Notes: generated from the letters alone by a model not told the origin. A DNA stretch of 64,000 nucleotides from Anticarsia gemmatalis (GCF_050436995.1 NC_134755.1:3783001-3847000), one strand, 5' to 3'; shown: positions 52,501 to 63,389, counted from the first letter of the stretch. Numbers and translations: made by a program.

Positions 52501-55500
52501 TTAAATGCGCCAACTTTTGAAATAACTTGCCAGGGGTAGTGTAGTACATTTTTTTTTCAATATGAAGCGTCAAAGTTGACTAACGATATTTTTGTGAACC
52601 ATGACTCACTAAAACTTAACTTTTTTTATGAAATTAACAATGTTTTGTGCATAACTTTGTATTACGATTAATAGCATATTTAATGAAGATCACGAAATTC
52701 AAAAAAACACAGTGAAATTGTTACATTGGTGATCACAGGACTTGAAAATGCGATCAAGGGTGTGGAATTTCAACTTTTTCGAAAAGTGTCTATTATTGCT
52801 GAACTAAGTGACATGGAATTTTTTTTTTATTTTTCCTAGAACCGGTATGACTTGGCCTTTCATCCTGTCTCGAATTATCGTTGAGTTTTGGGACACCCTG
52901 TATATATATCTTCGGAAAGTTATTTTGTGTGTTGCCTAGACTTCGAACTGTCGACTACTTGCGTGTTTTGTTTTATAGAGGAAAAAAAAAACATTAGTAT
53001 ATAAAATTTCGACAATCTTAATGCTTAGATATATCATTCGAAGTAAAAAAACCATTACTCAATTAGCTGCTATTAATTGACGATTCGCAGAAATAATAAA
53101 TCATCATATTCGATATTTTTTACTTCAAACGCACTTGTAAAGTAGCATTTATTTGTATGTAATGGTCTATTTACTGTGACGTGAAACATTGCTTACGAAC
53201 AACATGTAATTTTTTAGAAGTATCGGTATAATAAATATTTTTTTGACGATTCACACACACAATATATATTTATATTTCCAAACTAATTAGAGCTTGTACC
53301 AGAACCAGACAACTGATTGAAATACTTCTAAATAATATATGCACATATGTGCATACAAAATATCACGCCTCCTATAATCAAAGATGTATAAAGTTTAACC
53401 ACGTTTCTCACAAATACGTATTTGCCCCGGGTGGGATTCAAACTCGCCACACACGGCGCTACTGTTACTGCGGCGAGGTGACCACATTAACCGCTACGCC
53501 AAACGTGCATTATAACATGATTTTCCTCACCTCGGCAGCTTATCCCTCAAATAAGCCATTACATTCTTAGGAAGAGAAGTCTTCCGGGACAGGACGAAGG
53601 CGCTCAAGTATCTCGCGCCTTCTGTCTGTTCAGCGCAGTGAAGTAATAGAGCCCAGGTCTTGTACTCCGTGTCTAATACGTATGTGTTGTAGATACCATC
53701 ATCTTTAACATAAGGAAAAAATGATTAAAAATAATTTTGGTAGTTTCTTTTAATTAGATGAAAATATGTGTGTTTGTGGTCAACACTAGTGTATATGACT
53801 GTTATCGAGGTCTCAGGCTTGATTCCCGATTCGGAGAAATTGCTATTGGTCTTTTCTCTATTAGAATATTCTGAATGGCCTAGAATTTGGTGACATGCCC
53901 TTAATATGGCAATGACATTATAGGACTATTATTATTTTTTAAGACTATCATTATTTGTTCATTTTATTGAAAGACCAACACCAACAGCATTTATGAATGT
54001 TGAAATCGAAACGCGGGTATACTTTAATACAGCTCTACGCAATCTGTTTCATACAAATATATTGTAAAGAGCGGCAAGTAATTTGTCAAAGCTCGTTTGC
54101 AGAAGCTCAAATGAGAAGGGTTGACACATATGTTTCTCATCCGGAAAAGAAGTTAAGTATAGCATTTTTTTGCAGAAAGGTGTAAGATTATTTAATTACC
54201 AAATTCTATGACATATGGATTGTTTTTGTTTCTAGATAGAAACGTCGGTCGTTTAGACTGAATTTATCTAAATTAGTCGCGGTCTACGAAATTGCTGTAG
54301 TTATTGTTATGTGAGTGTTCACCAAGGACAGTTATGCAAGATAATATAACAACTGGTGGAAAATACACTTTGGTTTTTCCGGTCAATGATAATGTCTGTT
54401 TCTGAGTATTAGCTACGAAAATGATATAGATAAGTGATTAAGCTAACGACGAGACTAAATTGAGTGGAAGTTGATAACTTATACTTTATGCGTACAAGCT
54501 CAAAGCTGAACATAATACTGAAAACAAGTAAGTGTATAAGTACCCGATAATAAAACATAGTCATCGGATTTCTGGATTTAAAAGGTCTATTGATTACAGA
54601 AATCTGTCATTATGTACATATTTTATCATTCGTGTTTACTTATTTGGCTTTTCTACAAAACACAGCAAGTTCGGATTTGACATTATATGTTTTTTTTAAT
54701 AATTATCTAGCTCAAGGGTTAGCATAGCATGAAATAATAACAGTTTTGTACGTAGAGAGTTTTAACAGAAGTTTCAATATTTTGTAATCATCGTCATTGG
54801 CCTGTATTTATTTTATTTTTATAAGGTGATGATTGTTAATATTAATCAATCTTCATAATAATATAAAAAGTGTTTAATAATCTTACAAGTTTTTTCAGCG
54901 TGCGTCCAATGTGCCGGCTCATTCAGGTCCACTCGCCATGTGATATTACCGAGAAGGTTTTCACCCAGAGGGTCATCGGCGAAACGATAAGTGAAGTTCA
55001 TCGTTACGCCCGGCGTCCATTCCACCGAGCCGTCTGGAATTACACGATTTATTGAAAACTAGCTGACCTGCGCAACTTCGCTTGCGTCTTTGCGTCTTAA
55101 ATTTTTCAAATCGGACCAGTAGTTCCTGAGATTAGCGCGTTCAAACAAACAAACTTACAAACTCTTCAGCTTTATAATATAAGTATAGATCATATGTGAC
55201 AAATTACCTTTTGGTTTCTAGGGTTAAATATTATCTCTAAAGAAAAATGTAGAGTTACCAAAATCAAATCCATTTCTTATATATTTCATTTATTTTTTTA
55301 ATTATTACGTATCATTTTTATGAGATACTTCACATCTTTTAGGTTCACTTTATACTTACTTAAAAATCTAATCATACCATGACCTTGGCTTTATAACCCA
55401 TCTCTCCTCTCTTCAAAGGTTACTTCAATGAGATTTTATAAAAGCAAAATTACCCGAAAAATCTTTATTTCGTCACAAGAAAAATTCGTACTCAATGTTG

Positions 55501-55801
55501 TGACTACACAGAAAACCACATGAATACACAATGAATCATCGAGAGTTTGACATTGACGAAAATACAATGTGCATTCATAAACAAGTCTATATTTACTTCA
55601 AAAGCTCAAACAATAGTATCCATACTTCTGACGTAAGCCGAATGTAAGAATTTAAGAAAATTTCATATGAATTTTAAAATAAAATGTATAACCTGCGGCT
55701 GCGACGTGGTCGTCCTGGGTGAAAACTGCTTTCATACAACTGTACGAAAGAGCCTCTTCAGCACTCGCATAATATTCCACTACGAACCAGTCTCCTAGCA
55801 T
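49567..55801 (-). CDS. Lipocalin (apolipoprotein D / Karl-like), first exon not found
   Basis: Four exons on the minus strand: 55801-55693, 55033-54887, 53702-53531, 49720-49567. They total 582 nt (193 residues plus stop), phases 0/1/1/2 consistent. Lipocalins are secreted eight-stranded barrels that carry small hydrophobic ligands. All three signature regions are visible: GxW in LGDWFVVEYY, the TDY-type region in YVLDTEYKTWALLLHC, and the Arg region in YLSAFVLSRKTSLP. Cysteines in YSCMK, LHCAE and HKDCSS could form the usual disulphides, and NFT and NIT are N-glycosylation sequons. The first listed exon enters in phase 0 after a good acceptor and lacks a signal peptide and the N-terminal CP motif. 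So its ATG is probably internal and an upstream exon is missing from this model, beyond 55802 or off the window. The last intron (3.8 kb) is filled with mobile elements. Drosophila karl is a plausible relative; exact orthology is uncertain. Confidence 0.85.
50370..50540. repeat. Dispersed moth repeat, copy 2
   Basis: It contains GGGGTTAGGCCTTGAGTC, TGGGACATTGCATGCCCTAA and AAGTCAAGTGATAACGATTTC, the same family as 44070-44260. It lies in the last lipocalin intron, directly before the LINE-like block. Confidence 0.6.
50545..51290 (+). mobile_element. 5'-truncated non-LTR retrotransposon tail (probable)
   Basis: A compact GC-rich block begins abruptly at CGCTGGGCACCTTGAGGCG and ends with GAGATATGCAAAAGACATAC followed by an (ATA)n/(TAA)n tail. 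Both borders touch TAA-type repeats, which suggests insertion into, or priming at, such a tract. It has no long open frame and resembles the 3' untranslated end of a lepidopteran LINE. The clade is not assigned. Confidence 0.5.
51275..51446 (-). repeat. Second LINE-like 3' end, minus strand
   Basis: Read on the minus strand, TGGTCTGAAATAAATATATT runs into (ATT)n, the look of a LINE 3' end with a polyadenylation-like AATAAA. It meets the tail of the plus-strand block and is interrupted at 51447 by the foldback element. Confidence 0.4.
51447..52900. mobile_element. 1.45-kb foldback element built from mariner-type transposase arms
   Basis: The element starts CAGGGTGTCCTGAAACTC and ends GAGTTTTGGGACACCCTG, with TA on both sides (51445-51446, 52901-52902) as expected for a Tc1/mariner target duplication. 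The whole element is a near-perfect palindrome centred at about 52172: a left arm of about 720 bp, a spacer ACTTTGC, and an inverted right arm. Differences between arms are few by eye. Each arm holds the 3' part of a transposase; on the minus strand near 52310-52420 the conserved motif WPPRSPDLNP is legible, and the plus-strand copy in the left arm is slightly more damaged. A stop follows the motif, so no functional transposase is encoded. It sits in the last lipocalin intron. Confidence 0.85.
53233..53512 (-). mobile_element. tRNA-derived SINE, minus strand (family shared with 57288)
   Basis: The minus strand begins ATGCACGTTTGGCGTAGCGG, has a B box GAGTTTGAATCCCAC at 53431-53445, and ends with GGTACAAGCTCTAATTAG and a TGTGTG segment before an AT-rich tail. 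A short foreign-looking piece near 53340-53390 interrupts the body. It ends only 18 bp from the donor of the lipocalin exon at 53531. Confidence 0.8.
53775..53930 (+). repeat. Decayed SINE remnant
   Basis: CTCAGGCTTGATTCCCGATTC resembles a B box and flank, and the body, with CCTAGAATTTGGTGACATGCCC, is like the copy at 39463-39720. The 5' tRNA part is lost. It lies in lipocalin intron between exons at 53702 and 54887. Confidence 0.5.
55058..55190. repeat. ACTAGCTGACC-type dispersed repeat, copy 1
   Basis: It starts ACTAGCTGACCTGCGCAAC and ends TCAGCTTTATAATATAAG plus TATAGAT. It shares AATCGGACCAGTAGTTCCTG and GAGATTAGCGCGTTCAAAC with the copy at 59049-59300. It begins 24 bp from the splice acceptor of the lipocalin exon ending at 55033. 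Probably a truncated retroelement 3' end, class not settled. Confidence 0.7.
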
Positions 55802-58343
55802 CTGCAAACAAAAATCAACCTTAATACGAAACCGTAAGGCTTATTTTAGAAGACTAAGTGTTAGATTTGATTTGCGCCTTTACTTTATGTACTTTGATCT
55901 TGGTGCTCTGTGGTTTTGCTATAAGTTTCATGTGAGGCGTTTAAATAAAATGAAAGAGATTTTTATTCAGGAGCATTAAATTATTTTTCTCAAAGCGAGT
56001 GCATGAGATAAAATTTTGATATTAAACTTAATATTTCGAAGGAAAAACCTATTTATAATTTTAAGTAAGAGAGGGTTGACGCGCGTATTTTGAGGTTGAT
56101 CTAAATTAATACGTGGGTGTGTATTCTGAGAGTTCTATTAGTGGGTGGTTATTAAGTTGATCCCAACCTTATTATTAATTGACGAGCGTTGTGGAGTGCG
56201 GGCCTTGTTGATTTAGGGCATGCTCTACTAACATGTTATACAAAATAAGGGTGATTATTTCATAACATTTATGAGGTACTAAAATACAATACAGTTTTAT
56301 TTTGGCCACTATAGCAAAGATTACTTATACATAATAATATTTGATAAACACATATGAATGAAATATTCAATTTAATTTACAAAGTATATTTTGACATAGC
56401 TCCGCTAGCTCAAACAAGATATGCATCCGGAATCCGCTTTTATCGGATAACGGAAAGCAAATGTTTACGTTAATTGATTGCTGACACAACGTTAGATGTA
56501 TCCAAATAAAAGTCAGTCGCAAAAGCTAAAAATAAACTCAATGCAGTGACCATATTAATAAATAATTAGCAGCGTGCACCTTTTGAACTTTGTATTTTAT
56601 ACTGTTATTTCTGCTACGTCATTTCATCATCATACCAAATACATAGTAGAGTCTTGTATGCAAAATTTGCGGCTAGTGCAGATATACAAAATTCAGTATT
56701 CGGAACATAGCGACCCTCAGGCTTATGTAGCTGACGGTGGTCTGTTTGATAGAGCTACTTTATTTTGGCTATACACATTTTTTTTGTTATAATTTAGAAA
56801 AAACGTGCCCATGCCCTCACCGTGTCTATAATAAATTGTAATACGTACCTAGTTCAACATTTTCTTATTATTTTCAGTAACCAAATTAATAACTTATATT
56901 TTTAAAGAAACTTTTGTTTACTAATTGATTGAATAATTTAAAAGTATTGCTCGCATGACCAAGTTATGTAGCTAATTATTCCATTAATCAACAAACACGA
57001 TTTCAGGTGAAAATTAAAACATAACATCTTAACAAATTAGATGTGCCATGTGCGTGCCATGTTTTATATTGTATTAATTATGTTGGCACGCTGAGTACCT
57101 AGTATAAAATAATGTTTATTTACTAAAAATATAAATTCTCTCTTTAAAAAAAAGTGCCTTTGATAGGGATCGGGTACGGAAACCAAGTGATGAGTGGTAA
57201 AAAATATGTTGGGCCCTGGCTAGCAGTAGGATAGTACAGGCTTCCAAAAAAAAATCTATATCAATTACATATGGAGCAATGGTACTGCACGTTTGGCGCA
57301 GTGGTTTAAGCGGTCACCTCGCCGCAATAACCGTAGCGCCGCGTGTGGTGGGTTCGAATCCTACCCGGGACAAATCTTTGTGTGATGAGCACGAGTATTT
57401 GTTCTGAGCCTGGTTGTCAATTTATCTATATAAGTATATATTTAGAAGTATATAAGTACGTTTATCAGTTATTTGGTTACCATAGTACAAGCTCTGCTTA
57501 GTTTGGAATCAAATGACCGTGTGTGAGTTGTCCAATAATATTTATTATATTATTATTATATTAATGACAAGAAAATCTTTAACATGAGAACAAGATCGAG
57601 ACGATGACAATTTCCAGACTACTAACTAACTCTATGAACTAACTTTACTTGATATACAAAGGTTACTTAGATTTCTGATCAAGTAAGTTTATATCTCTGT
57701 AAAAAACTGGTAGACAGAATAATTGGGTTTATTTCTGCTACAAAAACCTAAGTGCCAATTGACACGAGCCGGCGAAACAGTCTATTTAAATTTCATTACT
57801 AACACTAGACTTTCGGGTCTCCTTGACCTAATTCAGTTACTCTCAGGTACACACGTGGCACTAAAACTAACAGGTACATAACTTTCAGCTTGAACTAACC
57901 CATCTAAATTCACGGCACGTGAGACCTGCATTAGAGCTACAGTGTACACGCTATTTTATGTATCGACGATCAGCGATCTCTATTTTCAACCGACTTAAAA
58001 AAAGAGGAGGTAGGTAATACATCGCCACTTAGTCTTTTAGTGCAAATTCTACACCACACATTTAAAAACGACGATTGAGGGGGAAGTCCGGTGCACAGAC
58101 TGAAACTAGACTCCTCATACTTTCAAACCCAAAAACGCGTGTTTCTGATCATCATTACTTCGGATAGCTCTGCGCCCGCATATATTGCTTAACTTGAATA
58201 TCTATGATTCTCCAGGTTTCGATGCCGCATTCAAACGGGAAATTGCATAATTAAATTTGGATGCAGCATTGGAACCATCGCCAAATCGCCGATCGTCGAT
58301 TCTAAAATTAGACTCTAAGTATCTATGACGGGTTTTATAAAAC
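55802..58343. other. Region upstream of the last recognised lipocalin exon
   Basis: The missing lipocalin signal-peptide exon should lie upstream of 55801 on the minus strand. I searched this stretch by eye for a Met-hydrophobic segment ending in a donor and found none convincing. Apart from the SINE at 57288 and a TTTCAACCGACTTAAAAAAAG-type repeat fragment near 57985 I see nothing. Confidence 0.5.
57288..57555 (+). mobile_element. tRNA-derived SINE, plus strand (family shared with 53233)
   Basis: It begins GCACGTTTGGCGCAGTGGTT (A box) and has a B box GGGTTCGAATCCTACCCGGG. The body contains GAGCCTGGTTGTCAATTTATC, and it ends ACAAGCTCTGCTTAGTTTGG, a GTGTGTGAGTTGTCC segment and an AATATTTATT tail. 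The tRNA-like part is better preserved than in the minus-strand copy at 53233-53512. Confidence 0.88.
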
Positions 58344-58570
58344 ACTAGCTGACCCGGTGAACTTAAAATATGCCAAATTAAATGTACTTATATTTTTTAA
58401 TATTTCTGAGAGATTTTCTTAATATTTTTTTCCGTAAGAACCTTCTCCTAATAATAACAAATACAACACAAAAAGAATTAGTAAAATCGGTCCAGCCATT
58501 CACGCGTGATGCCGTGACCAAGGAAAACGGGTTTCATTTTTATATTATAAAACATAGGGATAATTCCCTA
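58344..58570. repeat. ACTAGCTGACC-type dispersed repeat, diverged copy
   Basis: It starts ACTAGCTGACCCGGTGAAC and retains AAAATCGGTCCAGCCATTC, the counterpart of the AATCGGACCAGTAGTTCC segment in the copies at 55058 and 59049. The 3' end is unclear. Confidence 0.5.
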
Positions 58571-59048
58571 TCGGTTCTTTCGACTATCGGGAAATTGCTA
58601 GCCATCGAGAAAACTTATATGCAAATCTGAAACTAATTGTTCACAGCATTTTAAATGTAAAATTCGCGATACTCGTTAGAACAGCCTGTAGAGACTGCGC
58701 TACTTCTGAACACTATTATATAAAGTACATTACGAATTCATTAGAAAATATTATCCTTTAGAAATAGAAAGTGAGCATTGAATCATCAAATATTAGCTTT
58801 CGAGTCTTTGTGTTGGATATGCAAATGACTATTGAAATGTCAAGATACACTTGTTAATCCGACAGGCTTGAGTAACAATCGTGGTTCAGTGATCTTGTTA
58901 TGTGGTTGCTCTGTAGGTGTCGGTTGGTAACAGATAGTATTATTGTTGGTATCGCAAGTGTAAGTTATATGGCAGGTTTATAAATTGATTGATTCGGTAT
59001 ACCGTTTCAAGCCATTAGATTTAATGCTTTAGTCGGAATTATATATAT

Positions 59049-59300
59049 ACTAGCTGACCCGCGCAACTTCGCTTGCGTCACAAAAAAGAAAATGAATCAA
59101 CATTTTCCCCGTTTTTGTAACATTTCGTATTGCTGCTCTGCTCCTATTGGCCGTAGCGTGATGATATATGGCCTATAACCTTTCTCGGTAAATGAGCTAT
59201 CTAACACTGAAAGAATTTTCCAAATCGGACCAGTAGTTCCTGAGATTAGCGCGTTCAAACAAACAAACTCTTCAGCTTTATAATATTAGTAAGTATAGAT
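59049..59300. repeat. ACTAGCTGACC-type dispersed repeat, copy 2
   Basis: It starts ACTAGCTGACCCGCGCAAC, has a longer middle than the copy at 55058, and the same 3' end (AACTCTTCAGCTTTATAATA then AGTATAGAT). The 55058 copy looks like an internally deleted relative. Confidence 0.7.
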
Positions 59301-60544
59301 TTTAAGCGCAGTCGGATCAAGCCATTTTTATATTTTTAGGTTTTAAAATCTATTATGCTATCAAATTTCGTCTAAATAAGTGTAGCTGTTTTGTCGTAAA
59401 TGTGGAATATAAATACATACTTTCACGAGCATCGTTCGTGCCGAGATCTGCATGAAAAATAAAGAGCTACGTTTAATACTTCCTTTATTAAATTCAGTTC
59501 GCTATAAAGTTGAAAACTTAGTCTTGTGCAATATTATAGAGAAGATGCCTCGTGCAAAACAAAGGAACAAAGAGAGCATTATGAACAATAAACAACTTTT
59601 GCTACGCTTGCAACGAAAGATAAACAAGCAGGTCAAAAGTATACGTTAAGTATAGAAGCGTACCATGACGTCACAACTCGAATTCTCACCCTTTTTTCGT
59701 TTTAAAAGAAAATAGTTCAAGCAGTCGTTTCTAGCCCGAATTCTCATCGATAAACATAGTTAACGATTGGGTGAATCGTTATTTAATGCCTACAAAGTTT
59801 CGGCGTTCCAGAATCCCTTTAAACATTGAACGGCTTCGTCAATAAATAATTCATATTCAGACCGAGGCCAGGCTCTTACCAAGACGAGTTTTTTATTTAC
59901 AACGCCTTCACTAACATTGCAGAGTTTAATGGATTTGCAAAGGAATTTTCTTAGTAAACAAGTTCTACGGTTAGTGAATTAAACGGATGATCGCCTGCGG
60001 TTGTTTGTTAGCTGATGCTTGAATAACACGACTAGTTTCGAGGGAAATGTAGATAAAAATTGGCTCTGAAGCGCGATTTTCTTCAGTAAGTAGGTATTAT
60101 CGAGCATTGACGTTTGAGACTTAAAATATACTTAAAAATTAGTTTCTGCGGCACTCGCTAGGAGCGCTGATTAGATTTTCATAGAAAAGTCAAAGATAGG
60201 TAGCTGACCGATAGTCGATAGTGGTGGGAATCCAATCCACGGAATCTAAAAAATATGTCTATATAGATAAAAGCGTCTTGTATTCGCTTGAGAGTAGCTG
60301 AAAATATGGAATGACACGTACTGAGATCCCTACGGCTTTAAGTCAATTTATTTGATTGACTTTTTCGGTATTCGTTTGAAGTACGATTACTTTAGATTTG
60401 ATGTTATTGGTTTATTGCTGGTTTGATATTATAACGCGTGTAACCTATATGAAGTTTGTCTTGCTCCTATACCATTTAATGGCGGCAACACAATGTTCAT
60501 ATTACACTTAATTCAGCTTCGTGTAATTAAGGATATTTATATAT
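59301..60544. other. Gene-free stretch left of the LTR element
   Basis: I see no gene. The open frame at 59452-59649 is Lys/Asn/Leu-rich and lacks any motif or splice context. Confidence 0.6.
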
Positions 60545-60874
60545 ATAAAGGCATTAGAGTAGGAGAAACGCCATCGTATTGGGATTCGTCTGTCATTTTG
60601 ACGTGGGTAATAGGGCGAAGAGACCAGGGCTTGTTAAGTCACAAGATAGTCCACAATATAATTATCACTCGTTTACTAAATCACTGATTAATGTCCAACA
60701 TTCAGAATTATAAAGGATAGTAAGGATCTAACTCGATTAACATTCCACCACAACACGTGGGTGCGTGCGCCACCATGACAACCCAATTCTCTAATTATGG
60801 CCGCCTCCCCAGCGCTCGGTGTTGTGTCTTATGTCAACGGTCACTAGCCAGCATTTAAAACCAACAAAAAGGTT
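60545..60874 (-). repeat. LTR (3' LTR in element orientation)
   Basis: On the plus strand it runs from ATAAAGGCATTAGAGTAGG to CCAACAAAAAGGTT. It matches 63390-63719 without indels. A small open frame (60493-60687, repeated at 63290-63532) lies within it and is a by-product of the duplication. Confidence 0.88.
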
Positions 60875-61045
60875 ACGGCACGTCCTCGTGCGATTAGTAG
60901 TCTCGTACAGAATCATCCGAAAGATTACACGTATTAGTTTCAGTACATTCACGTATATTGTGAGCTCGTCCATGCCTGACACAAAGCCAATTTGATAACT
61001 CAATTCGGGGTGCAATATTCTCACGACTACAATACGCATCACTGA

Positions 61046-61850
61046 GACATGGACCGGACGCATTAAGACCCTGGTGCACGTGACCTTTCCGACCTTTAGA
61101 CAATCGTATAGACATAGCATGGACCGGGCGCATAGAGCCCCTTCAACCAGCCAACTAGAGTTACAAGGCGTGGACCGGGCGCATAGAGCCCCTTCAACCA
61201 TTCAGCTACAGTTACAAGGCGTGGACCGGGCGCATTGAGCCCTTTCAACCAGCCAACTACAGTTACAAGGCGTGGACCGGGCGTGCAGAGCCCTTTCGAC
61301 CAGCCGACTACAGATACAAGGCGTGGACCGGGCGCATAGAGCCCTTTCGACCAACCACCACAGATACAAGGCGTGGACCGGGCGTGCAGAGCCCTTTCGA
61401 CCAGCCGACCACAATACACAACTTCATGGCGTGGACCGGGCGCATAGGGCCCCTTCGACCAGCCGATCACAATACACAACTTCATGGCGTGGACCGGGCG
61501 TACAGAGCCCCTTCGACCAGCCGATCACAATACACAACTTCATGGCGTGGACCGGGCGTACAGAGCCCCTTCGACCAGCCGATCACAATACACAACTTCA
61601 TGGCGTGGACCGGGCGTACAGAGCCCTTAAGACCAGCCGATCACAATACACAACTTCATGGCGTGGACCGGGCGTACAGAGCCCTTACGACCAGCCGATC
61701 ACAATACACAACTACATGGCGTGGACCGGGCGTACAGAGCCCTTACGACCAGCCGATCACAATACACAACTTCATGGCGTGGACCGGGCGTACAGAGCCC
61801 TTACCGACCAGCCAACCTTAGCCATGGACCGGGCGCACTAGGCCCATGCC
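61046..61850. repeat. Minisatellite of 50-58 bp units inside the LTR element
   Basis: About fifteen tandem units, each marked by TGGACCGGGCG followed by AGAGCCC and GACCAGCC. From about 61171 to 61375 the period is 50-51 bp with ACTACAGTTACAA or ACAGATACAA linkers. From 61425 on it is exactly 58 bp (unit starts at 61425, 61483, 61541, 61599, 61657, 61715, 61773) with the linker GATCACAATACACAACTTC. The first and last units are the most diverged. Long open frames across it (61272-61841 plus, 61096-61485 minus) follow from the repeat and are not treated as genes. Confidence 0.92.
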
Positions 61851-61979
61851 GACCATTTATCCGAGCGTGATTTAAGCGTCCCAGGCCTTTCAAATCAGCC
61901 ATTACAATAACATAGACGTAATTCAGGCGTATGAAACCTTTACAATCGGTCTTTCTGTTCGTCAACTCTAGGAAAGTGG

Positions 61980-63291
61980 ATAGTGTTCAGGACGAGTGTT
62001 GGCATTAAACTCCCTATAATCTACACATGTTATTTCCGAACCATCCTTCATCTTGACTAACAGGATGGGGCTGACAAACCGCCATGAGCTCTCACGAATG
62101 ACACAGACCTGCATCTAGAAGAGACTATGCTTTTTCGTTGACTATAATATCCTTGTCAGCAGGTGATAACTTATGAGGACGACGTTGTACTACCGTATGT
62201 GGGTCTATTAAATCAACCTTTAAAGTGCCTGTCGAAACGCGACGAGTTGGAATACTGTCAATAAAGGAGGCGTTACGTTTTTTTAAGTATTCTAATTAGT
62301 GCAAATCAGTCGTCACCTATAAATAACGTTAGTTTCAATAGTGTTAAAATCAACCTTGTTTGCATTTTGCACATGTTTACTTCTTTGCGTACAAAGAAAA
62401 CTTAGACTGTCACTATTTCAACATGGATTCCTTTTTCGAGTACGTCTCTTCCTATAATAATTGCATCTGAAATCACATTATTAGAAACGACATGAAGCAG
62501 TATAGATAGAGAGATTTCCTGTATTGTAACAGAGCTAATGATTTGCGATAAACACTTAACATCTTTTCCGCCAATCGCCGTTAAATAAACTATCTCGTTA
62601 TGTTTAGTGCCAGGTAATTTCTCAACAAAACTACTCTTAACCAGAGAGCAAGCCAAGCCACTGTCGAAAAGAAAAGAAATGATCTCACCAGATGATGTCG
62701 ACAGTCATGTACCTCTACTCGCCCGTCGCTCGCAAGTCAGGACTTCCTAGCGCGCCGGAGCGCTGCTGCTTGTAGGTTTCTGGCTTCCCGTACGCATAAC
62801 ACGTCCCTTCTGCTTCAGCTGGTTTCGACTGCATGGTGCCCTGGCGTTTGCGATACTCCTCCATTTTGTGCCCACATTTTCCACAAAAGTGACAGGTATC
62901 AATGAATCGTGAGTCACTCAAACAAGGTTGCTTCGCATCTATCTCATTTTGTGGTCCTTATGTCGTCTTTTGATAGAAATACCATAGAACATTCTGCACA
63001 GTTGGGCTCTCGAAGACACAAGATAAGAATTCAATCTCTTCGTATCAAGGGGGTACAATTATAACACCAGAAACAGACACAGATTAGTAGGTCCCCATCA
63101 TCGTTTACATGGTACACATTCGTTTGTAGGTCTCGGCATTCGATTCTTCAACAAGCTTCCCAAGCACATCATGGATTTACCCCTTTAATGTCCGAATCAG
63201 TTTCGTCTGCATCAAACTTGACAAGATGAGGCGGTGAGCTAGTTGATGCATTCTGTGTAGTCGCCAACAAGCGAGATGAAAGCACCTCCAT
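61980..63291 (-). pseudogene. Decayed gag-pol of the LTR element
   Basis: On the minus strand, in order: a gag N-terminal piece from a Met at 63291 containing KFDADETDSD; two zinc knuckles at 62715-62921, one as CHFCGKCGHKMEEY with the last Cys replaced by Tyr and the second more damaged; a protease piece at about 62690-62402 with DSG and IIIGRDVLEKG; and the beginning of reverse transcriptase near 62235-62140 with RRPHKLSPADK. Further on there are stops within the RT segment. Frameshifts and stops separate the pieces. The order and motifs are those of Ty3-type elements; no working protein is encoded. Confidence 0.8.
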
Positions 63292-63389
63292 GTTTGTCAG
63301 AATGTTTTTATTCTCCTCGCTTATGTTAGATTGGCCAGCGGTCGCGCCGCTGATCTCCTCTAGATTAGGCCCTCAACATCCCACTTCTG

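Noticed and set aside
59871..59960. Candidate minus-strand lipocalin exon 1 ending at a TTG|GTAAGA donor
   Set aside because: The frame from the nearest ATG stops after a few codons and there is no hydrophobic signal sequence.
60493..60687. Repeated small open frame (also 63290-63532) sharing its C-terminal half
   Set aside because: The shared part is simply the duplicated LTR sequence.
61046..61850. CRISPR-like regular array
   Set aside because: The tandem units are contiguous with no unique spacers, lie inside a retroelement and the host is an animal.
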